36,845 nucleotides of DNA. Origin: Candidatus Aminicenantota bacterium (GTDB taxonomy: Bacteria; Acidobacteriota; Aminicenantia; UBA2199). Location: positions 1-36,845 of the forward strand of contig JAGLSW010000254.1 in the NCBI GenBank assembly GCA_023135565.1, written 5' to 3'. The notes under the pieces are model-generated. The model saw nothing but the letters and a program-made list of their open reading frames with translations, made no database searches and was not told the DNA's origin. The translations under genes were made by a program, and so were the position numbers. Shown piece after piece: positions 31,231 through 36,845 of this stretch (position 1 is its first letter; the number at the start of each line of letters is the position of its first letter).

Positions 31231-34200
31231 TTAAAGGGGATTCCCAATTCTATGTGAAGCAAGACACTCCTTAAGATTGAAAACACCCACCTGCCCCCCA
31301 CCATCTCCCCCGGTAATCGTTTTTTCGGCGGATTCGGCGATAGTCACACCGGAACTATCCACTACCGTAAATTTATAAGTGTAGGATTTATCTTTGTCGA
31401 GATATTTGTCGTAATACACATATGCGCCGCTTTCCAGTTGAGAGCCGGGGATATCTTCAAGCTGCACATATTCCTGCCCCGCTTCCTTTCTATAAATAAC
31501 ATATTTCGCTACCGCTATGTTATGGGGATTCTCGATATCTAATTCGATTTTCCCAAACTGCTTGCTGATGAGCCAGCCGGATTCGGTCCCCCTAAAGACC
31601 TGCAGGTCCGGAACAAAAATAAAACCGGTATAATCCTGGTCGCCCCGGTCTGAAGTCACCCCGTTATAAGTCCGGGACGCAGGCGAAAACACATATCCTG
31701 TTTTTGCCGGGGTGACGCTGCCGGACCAATTATTATTTACGGGCCGGCTGTAAACGCCCTGCTGGTCCGTAAGGGCAGTTCCCCCATTATTGGAAAATAG
31801 TAGGCTGACTCCCGGCAAACCGGCTCCACCGGCACCGGTGACAGCGCCGGAAATGGACGGATTTTTTAAGGTTTTAAACTGCAAATTCTTCCCGTATGCC
31901 GTACCCGTGCTGTTGACGGCATAGGCGCGGGCATAGTAGGTCGTGTCCATTTTTAGACCGGTTACGGAAACGCTAAAAGGCCCGGTTCCCAGGCCGGCGT
32001 TCTTATGGGCGCCGGCTTTGGCGGGATTGAAAGAAACACCCCAACACACGCCCCTGGCCGTTACCTGCGAGCCTCCGTCTTCCATCACATAACCGCCCAC
32101 TGTGGCGGAAGCGGCGCTGATATTATAGACGTATTCGGTGCTCACCGTGGGTGCGACCGGGTAAAAAAGCTTTGTCACAAAAGCGTCGGCTAATCCTTGA
32201 TCACCTTGATACTGGCCCAGAATGGGAAAATTAGCGCTGTACGTTCCCCCGCCTACATACATATTCCCTATGCCGTCTATGTCTATGGCAAGGGCATGGT
32301 CGTCGCTTCCTCCTCCTAAATATGTGGAAAAAACAAGACCGGCCGCACCGCTGCGGGAAGTATTGATCTTCGTAATAAAGACATCTTTACTGCCTTGATT
32401 TGATTGGTATTGGTTCTTGGTGGGGAAGTCCGAGCTCCAGGTATACCCGGTTACATAAGCGCTGTGATTGCTGTCAACCGCTATCCCCATAGCCTCTTCA
32501 TCTTCGCTCCCCCCTAAGTAGGTGGAATATAACAGGCTGCCCGACCCTATTTTGTCTGGATTTAACTTTGCCAAAAAGCCGTTATCATTCGCTCCTCCCG
32601 ACCCGACATACTGCTGGTACTGGTTTTTGGTGGGGAAGTTCTCACTGCTTGTGGTGCCGGTCACATACATATAGCCGTTAACGTCTAAGGCGACTGCGTT
32701 CCCGACGTCGGACATTGTTCCACCCAGGCAGGTAGAATAAATTAAGCTGGCTGCGCCTGATTTGCCCGTATCTATTTTAGCGGCGAAAGCGTCAGAACCG
32801 CTCAGGAAGGTTTGGTATGGATTCTTAGTGGGAAAATTTGAACTGTGTGTGGAACCGGCCACATATGCGCATCCGTCCTGGCCCACATCTAACCCAAACC
32901 CATAATCCTCCATGCCGCCGCCTAAGTAGGTGGAATAAATGAGCGCGGAATTCCCGCTGCGACTGGGGTCCAACTTCGTTAAAAAGGCGTCATAATCACC
33001 CTGGTGTTCCTGGTACTGATTCAAGGCAGCAAAATTTGCGCTATTTGTCCTGCCGGTCACATAAATATAGCTGCTGCCGTCCACGGCTATTTCATAACCT
33101 TCATCATAACCACTGCCCCCTAAATATGTGGAATAAACCAGTCCGGCGGCGCCGCTGCGAATGGTATCCAGCTTGACGACAAAAGCGTCGCTGTCCCCAT
33201 TATAGCCATGGAATTGATTTAAGGTAGGAAAATTCGCGCTTCGTGTTATCCCGGTGACGCAGACAAACCGTTCCTGGTCCACGGCAATTCCCCTGCCGTG
33301 ATCGAACCGCGATCCGCCTACGTAAGTGGAATAGAGGAGGCTATCGCTGCCGCTTTGCCCGGGGTCGAACTTGGTGATAAAGGCATCATAATCCGCTTGA
33401 TTGGCCTGGAACTGGCCTGTGATAGGGAAGTCCGGGCTGGAAGTAGTCCCGGTCACATAAATGTAGCCGTTGACGTTTACTTTTAAGCCATAAACACATC
33501 CATTATGGCTGCCCCCTAAATAGGTGGAGTAAACCAGCACCACCGGGTCGATGATCAAATCGCGGTTTTTATCATAGTCGCCCACGGAAAAGCCATAGGT
33601 GTTTTTGCCGGTTTTTTTGAAAGTGACGTTAACCATTTCCCTTTTTGCTTTCCCGGATTCCCGGCTTTCCCCCTTTTTGTCTTCTTGCCTTTCTGCCTTA
33701 ATCTCCTGGAAACTCACCGGCTTTTTGTGTTTCAACTCACCGAAAGCGGTTTCGATAATTAGGTTGCCCTTATCGTCGAGGTGGGCGCCTTGCACATTTT
33801 TGTAAACAAATTCGATGTTTTCCGGATTTCCTCCGGCTTTGACGATCCAATCGTATTCGATTTGTTTCTCGATGCCGTACACTTTTAAGTCGATGTTTTC
33901 ATAGATATTTTTGTACAGAACCGCTTGCGAAGTAGGAATACCACCGTGCCACTTCGACCTGTCCCGGCCTTTAAAATAGTTGACTTTGAGTTTGGCCGGT
34001 TTTATAGGAACGATCTCCGGGTTCTTGTCGGCACCCACAAACATCAGCCGCGATACGTCACGCCCCACCACGTGGGGAGGGGTTAAGGGCTTCCCGTTCT
34101 TACTTTTATTCTCTTTTGCAATTTTTGAGTTATGACCGTGCTGCCGCGAAGGGGCGGGGGCTGTCGAATCGAATATTAAGCCTTCTTTGGTTAGCCACAG

Positions 34201-34455
34201 GGTGTAACCCGACGCTTTGGCGTAGAAACGGGCTTTCTCATTCACCTGCCCCTGGTTGGCGATAAAGTAAAGGGGAAATTTCGCGAAATCTAAATCCGCT
34301 TTTACCGCGGTGGCAGCCCGGCTGCTTAAATCTGACCGGCCTGCACTTATACCCTGAGTAAATGCCGGATTTCGATCAGGCGGCGCCGAACCTAAAAAGC
34401 AAACCCCACATAGGACTATAACAAAAATAACAGTAAAAAATATTCTTTTTTTCAT
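31231..34455 (-). CDS. SBBP-propeller surface protein (shorter paralogue)
   Basis: The start chosen gives MKKRIFFTVIF... (1074 aa), because GAGG lies nine bases upstream; a second ATG five codons earlier overlaps that site. The product has a signal peptide (1-25), a DUF7948-type domain (about 60-305; YFIANQGQVNEKARFYAKAS), seven SBBP blades (about 305-762; LLYSTYLGG-type openings) that fit a seven-bladed propeller, one FN3-like unit with the ARGVCW motif, one CarboxypepD_reg domain (GVSLLFSNNGGTALTDQQGVY) and a final FN3-like domain. It follows the same plan as the 2121-aa protein at 20143-26508 but without its repeat expansion. The extreme C-terminus (KECLASHRIGNPL) differs from the paralogue. 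Cell-surface binding is the likely role. Confidence 0.85.
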   Translation of the reverse strand: MKKRIFFTVIFVIVLCGVCFLGSAPPDRNPAFTQGISAGRSDLSSRAATAVKADLDFAKFPLYFIANQGQVNEKARFYAKASGYTLWLTKEGLIFDSTAPAPSRQHGHNSKIAKENKSKNGKPLTPPHVVGRDVSRLMFVGADKNPEIVPIKPAKLKVNYFKGRDRSKWHGGIPTSQAVLYKNIYENIDLKVYGIEKQIEYDWIVKAGGNPENIEFVYKNVQGAHLDDKGNLIIETAFGELKHKKPVSFQEIKAERQEDKKGESRESGKAKREMVNVTFKKTGKNTYGFSVGDYDKNRDLIIDPVVLVYSTYLGGSHNGCVYGLKVNVNGYIYVTGTTSSPDFPITGQFQANQADYDAFITKFDPGQSGSDSLLYSTYVGGSRFDHGRGIAVDQERFVCVTGITRSANFPTLNQFHGYNGDSDAFVVKLDTIRSGAAGLVYSTYLGGSGYDEGYEIAVDGSSYIYVTGRTNSANFAALNQYQEHQGDYDAFLTKLDPSRSGNSALIYSTYLGGGMEDYGFGLDVGQDGCAYVAGSTHSSNFPTKNPYQTFLSGSDAFAAKIDTGKSGAASLIYSTCLGGTMSDVGNAVALDVNGYMYVTGTTSSENFPTKNQYQQYVGSGGANDNGFLAKLNPDKIGSGSLLYSTYLGGSEDEEAMGIAVDSNHSAYVTGYTWSSDFPTKNQYQSNQGSKDVFITKINTSRSGAAGLVFSTYLGGGSDDHALAIDIDGIGNMYVGGGTYSANFPILGQYQGDQGLADAFVTKLFYPVAPTVSTEYVYNISAASATVGGYVMEDGGSQVTARGVCWGVSFNPAKAGAHKNAGLGTGPFSVSVTGLKMDTTYYARAYAVNSTGTAYGKNLQFKTLKNPSISGAVTGAGGAGLPGVSLLFSNNGGTALTDQQGVYSRPVNNNWSGSVTPAKTGYVFSPASRTYNGVTSDRGDQDYTGFIFVPDLQVFRGTESGWLISKQFGKIELDIENPHNIAVAKYVIYRKEAGQEYVQLEDIPGSQLESGAYVYYDKYLDKDKSYTYKFTVVDSSGVTIAESAEKTITGGDGGGQVGVFNLKECLASHRIGNPL

Positions 34456-34784
34456 TTTCTTAAACCTCATATACGAAATTTGTTAACGTTTTCATATTAT
34501 GTAATAGCAAGAATGATGCCGGATTTATAACATGCTGTCTACAACGGGGTTTTCGGCAATCAGGATATTTCACCTCACAAAAAAACAGGCCGCCGGGAAT
34601 TAAATTAGCAGTTTACTGTAACATTTTGTATCAACACATTTTGCGGTTTTGCCGGTATTTCCCCAAAATGCTGGGCTATTCAGCATTTCGCCATGTATCC
34701 AAAACGTTACAACTTTTTATTTCAAAACGGCGCAATTTCCCCCAAAGATGGCGAAAACGCTTGATAATAGATCATCTACCCAGG

Positions 34785-34801
34785 TGTAACATATTGTTAC
34801 A
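34785..34801. promoter_or_regulatory. Operator-like palindrome
   Basis: TGTAACA-TAT-TGTTACA is a perfect inverted repeat with 7-base arms. Its form suits a dimeric helix-turn-helix regulator. It happens to fit the TnrA/GlnR pattern TGTNA-N7-TNACA, but nothing else here supports that regulator. Confidence 0.4.
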
Positions 34802-34974
34802 ATAGGCGAACCTGAAGCCTGCGTAAAGCGGCTAATTTTTTTCTAAACGTATCGCTCATGAAAAGTTTTTGGAAGTCCGGAAGGCCACTGCGTGGCCGGG
34901 CAACAGCCCCTCTTCAAAAAGGTTTTTGGCCGCCGGAGGCAAAGTTGATAGGAAATTTGGGACTGCTCTCACGC

Positions 34975-35004
34975 TTGACAAAGCAGGGTTATTAATGATA
35001 AAGT
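34975..35004 (+). promoter_or_regulatory. Possible promoter of the 368-aa gene
   Basis: TTGACA (34975-34980) is a perfect -35 box; TAAAGT (34999-35004) is a weak -10 box 18 bases later. Transcription would start almost at the ATG at 35014, giving a leaderless message, which agrees with the lack of a clear ribosome site. Confidence 0.4.
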
Positions 35005-35013
35005 GGTATCATA

Positions 35014-36120
35014 ATGGAAAATATCGTTTACCTAATTGCCCTGCCTATTTTGGCGGTTGTGCTGCTGTTAATCTATATCAACCGCAGGCACATCAAAAAA
35101 TTACTGCGCCCCGCTTCTAAACAGGACATCATCCTGGGCGCAGGTTTTACCACTCATTCACCTATCGTCAAACTATCTTTCGATGAGTCGTTGAACGTGG
35201 ACCGTTTTACCGGCGAACTGCGCAGTTACAGCCTGGAACATGCCGACAAAGCCTTCAAAGAGATATACGAGATCGACAAACCGGGAGGGGAAATTACCCG
35301 CTTGATCGAAGGGGTAAAAGAAAAGATCGAAGGAAATAAACTGATCTGGGAATTGAGTAACGAAGGCAAAAGACTGCTGAAAGAAAAAAGTATCGAGTGG
35401 TTTAAGAATAAAGAAAGCGGTAAATTCCTGCCCCAACTGGTCGGCAAAAAAGGGAAAAAAATCGGGGAACTACTCAAAAGTTACGGTTCCGTCGATATTA
35501 CCAAAATCACAAGGCTGGCGAATATCGCCGTAAATGCAGCCAATATCGTTTCCGGGGCAGACCAGGCCAAAAAGCTAAAAACCCTTTCTAAACAAATAGA
35601 TTACCTGACCGCTGCCCGCAGGATCGATCATTTGAGTAAATTAGAATCAAATTTTTACCTGGCTAAAGAACTGCTGTCCAACCCCCTGGAGCCTACCAAA
35701 ATAAACAAAGTTCTCGACCTGCACCGCGAAGTGATAGAGATGCGCACCAACTGGAGAAACGAGATCGAACACCGGCTGAAAAATATCGACGACCCCAAAA
35801 CGAAATCTTTCCTGAAGAAACTCTTTTCTACCCGCAAATCGCGGGACAAAGAGGTTTTCAGCGAGATTTCCCAATTTGAAGAAGAGATCGGCCTGATCGA
35901 TTTTTCATTCATTTACGACATTGCCTTGTGCGAAAGCATCGGCCACGTCAATTCAAGCTTATCGACTGAAATCAACCGGCTGGAAGAGACCGGGAATTTG
36001 CTGCAAAAAAAAGCGAACTATCTTTCCGGCGCCAACGAAGAATATAAAATCGACAACCAAATCAAACAACTCGATAGAATTATCCGCAGGTACAAAAGAT
36101 TCCGGCCTGTAATTCAATAA
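35014..36120 (+). CDS. Membrane-anchored helical protein of unknown function
   Basis: I do not recognise the family. The 368-aa product has one N-terminal membrane helix (about 4-21, IVYLIALPILAVVLLLIY) followed by a positively charged NRRHIKK, so the rest should face the cytoplasm. The remainder is almost all helical, rich in Lys, Glu and Leu, with coiled-coil character (IDYLTAARRIDHLSKLESNFYLAK, HREVIEMRTNWRNEIEHRLK). No catalytic motif is evident. There is no clear Shine-Dalgarno sequence; a TTGACA box lies 34 bases before the ATG, so the transcript may be leaderless. A terminator follows at 36160-36184. It stands alone, divergent from the SBBP gene. Confidence 0.75.
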   Translation: MENIVYLIALPILAVVLLLIYINRRHIKKLLRPASKQDIILGAGFTTHSPIVKLSFDESLNVDRFTGELRSYSLEHADKAFKEIYEIDKPGGEITRLIEGVKEKIEGNKLIWELSNEGKRLLKEKSIEWFKNKESGKFLPQLVGKKGKKIGELLKSYGSVDITKITRLANIAVNAANIVSGADQAKKLKTLSKQIDYLTAARRIDHLSKLESNFYLAKELLSNPLEPTKINKVLDLHREVIEMRTNWRNEIEHRLKNIDDPKTKSFLKKLFSTRKSRDKEVFSEISQFEEEIGLIDFSFIYDIALCESIGHVNSSLSTEINRLEETGNLLQKKANYLSGANEEYKIDNQIKQLDRIIRRYKRFRPVIQ

Positions 36121-36159
36121 TCGATGTACAATCTTCAATGTTCAATGATCAATGAACGG

Positions 36160-36184
36160 CGCCGCTTTAAAAGCGGGCGTTTTT
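36160..36184 (+). terminator. Rho-independent terminator of the 368-aa gene
   Basis: CGCCGCTT pairs with AAGCGGGCG (one bulged G) around a three-base loop, followed by TTTTT. It lies 40 bases after the stop codon. Confidence 0.65.
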
Positions 36185-36250
36185 CCCGGCAATCTTCGTT
36201 TTGATATGGAGATACATCATTCATTCCCGGCGTTATAGAATCGTGATCCC

Positions 36251-36355
36251 GGATCACAACTTTATCATATCGTATCATAACTTTGTCATCGGGGATCATA
36301 ACTTTATCATCCGGTATTACAATGTTATCATTCAATATCACAAAATTGTCTCTCA
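36251..36355. repeat. Five tandem 21-bp repeats
   Basis: Units begin at 36251, 36272, 36293, 36314 and 36335. The consensus is GGATCATAACTTTATCATCCG; the first three units are very similar and the last two are diverged. There are no spacers, so this is not a CRISPR array. Confidence 0.8.
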
Positions 36356-36514
36356 TGGAGAAAAGAACCAACCCCCGGAGGGGATTATCTTTTCTTTTTC
36401 TTGACTGTCCCCTTTTTTCTACCAGCCGGAACAAAGCCGCTGCCGCACAACCACCATCGATGATGAATAATTTTTATCCAAATTTGACCTGTACCTTTTC
36501 CGGCATCTTGACTC

Positions 36515-36845
36515 CTAATTTGACAAAGAGAACGAAGCATCGCCGGTATCTGAGATGGCGGTGTCTCTTTCTTTAATTTTGATCGTATAGCCGGAACCGG
36601 CGGCTGCCGCGCCCCCGCTGTGCTGACCCACTGTCCAGGAATAGGAACCTAAAACCGGGCTTATAATTGCGACGATAGTACCGACCAACACTCCATTTTG
36701 CCATAAGGTAATCTTTAAATCACCGGCCACTCCGGGAGCCGCCCAGGTAATGTTTTGCGTAGAACCGGCCTGCCAGTTCTCGCCGCCATCAGGCGATGTC
36801 ACTTTTATCCCTTTTATCGTAAAAGAGGCGTCACTAAAATCGGCA
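36515..36845 (-). CDS. Kre9/Knh1-like (Ser-Thr-rich GPI-anchored family) surface protein, C-terminal part
   Basis: The frame is open to the window edge, so the start lies outside; at least 110 residues are visible. VTSPDGGENWQAGSTQNITW opens a Kre9/Knh1-type beta-sandwich domain (PF10342-like), with LKITLWQNG, GSYSWTVG and GYTIKIKE as later strands, ending SDTGDASFSLSN. The residues just upstream (DFSDASFTIKGIK) match the end of a preceding domain of the same kind, so the full protein probably carries tandem copies. In bacteria such domains are found in large secreted proteins. The GTG within the frame at 36802 is not a likely start, because the reading frame and the homology continue upstream. 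Confidence 0.75.
   Translation of the reverse strand, partial: ADFSDASFTIKGIKVTSPDGGENWQAGSTQNITWAAPGVAGDLKITLWQNGVLVGTIVAIISPVLGSYSWTVGQHSGGAAAAGSGYTIKIKERDTAISDTGDASFSLSN

Larger units (their letters stand above)
34456..35013. other. Divergent intergenic region with inverted repeats
   Basis: The 558 bases hold GTAACATTTTG (about 34617-34627) and CAAAACGTTAC (about 34700-34710) as a nearly perfect long-range inverted repeat, the palindrome at 34785-34801, a GTTTTTGG...CCGCCGGAGGC dispersed block (about 34922-34940) and a possible promoter for the next gene. I see no gene. Confidence 0.5.
36121..36514. other. Gene-free spacer with terminator, 21-bp tandem repeats and a GGGGACAG motif
   Basis: Short open frames exist on both strands across the 21-bp repeat, but only because the unit length is a multiple of three. 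Neither has a ribosome site. CTGTCCCCTTTTTTC near 36405-36419 is the reverse complement of the motif at 13510-13523. No gene is supported. Confidence 0.5.

Noticed and set aside
34785-34801. TnrA/GlnR operator
   Set aside because: The palindrome fits TGTNA-N7-TNACA, but there is no nitrogen-metabolism gene nearby and those regulators belong to Firmicutes. It is kept only as a generic operator-like site.
36251-36355. Possible CRISPR array
   Set aside because: The repeats are directly adjacent with no spacers, and no cas gene is in the window.
36135-36434. A 99-aa minus-strand frame with a heptapeptide-like repeat, and plus-strand frames through the same repeat
   Set aside because: The open frames come from a 21-bp tandem repeat and exist on both strands. 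There is no ribosome site and no protein-like sequence outside the repeat.

Overview
The window looks like an accessory region of a bacterial chromosome of about 50% GC. The following mix is typical of uncultured Acidobacteriota-like genomes, Candidatus Aminicenantes in particular: PEGA-domain Ser/Thr kinases, SBBP-propeller cell-surface giants with a DUF7948-type N-terminus, carboxypeptidase-regulatory-like repeats, SLATT, SLOG, TIR and STAND conflict proteins, and GC-rich dispersed hairpins. That assignment is inference from gene content, since no rRNA or other marker gene is present. I saw no tRNA, rRNA, CRISPR array or transposase gene.

Layout. (1) 0.1-3.8 kb: a class V PLP aminotransferase (cysteine-desulfurase-like), a UbiA-like membrane protein with a degraded first Asp motif, and a secreted CBM9/DOMON-like protein preceded by a tandem hairpin repeat. 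(2) 4.1-8.8 kb: a minus-strand operon of a PEGA Ser/Thr kinase, a TPR/PEGA/P-domain-like envelope protein and an MscS-type channel, with a good promoter at 8800-8828. (3) 8.9-17.2 kb: a co-directional minus-strand cluster that I consider the most interesting part. It encodes an ASK-like sensor (TIR/nucleoside-deoxyribosyltransferase-like domain, DUF4071/TPR module, SLOG domain), a Lys-rich helical protein, a Gly-rich beta protein, a 964-aa protein of unrecognised family and a duplicated SLATT membrane effector, followed by a remnant of another MPFG-type TIR-like gene. (4) 17.3-26.7 kb: two very large secreted proteins (LRR-FN3-CarboxypepD_reg-barrel, and a 2121-aa SBBP propeller with tandem FN3-like and CarboxypepD_reg repeats), separated and flanked by two families of shared intergenic repeats (here called A and B). 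(5) 26.9-31.2 kb: a plus-strand operon with its own promoter that encodes a SIR2-like/TIR fusion and an nSTAND NTPase with a transmembrane helix and about ten WD40 repeats. It ends at a bidirectional terminator. (6) 31.2-34.5 kb: a second SBBP-propeller protein, paralogous to the first and in the same orientation. (7) 35.0-36.8 kb: a membrane-anchored helical protein of unknown function, a 5 x 21-bp tandem repeat, and the 3' end of a Kre9/Knh1-like surface protein that runs off the window.

How the parts may work together. Two independent nucleotide-centred conflict systems are visible. In the SLOG/SLATT cluster, a soluble sensor could make or bind a nucleotide signal that gates the SLATT pore-like protein; the three unknown proteins between them would be accessory or effector parts. 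In the SIR2-TIR/nSTAND operon, the WD40/STAND protein would sense a threat and activate NAD cleavage by the TIR domain in trans. The roles are inference from domain families. The domain calls rest on motifs read directly from the translations.
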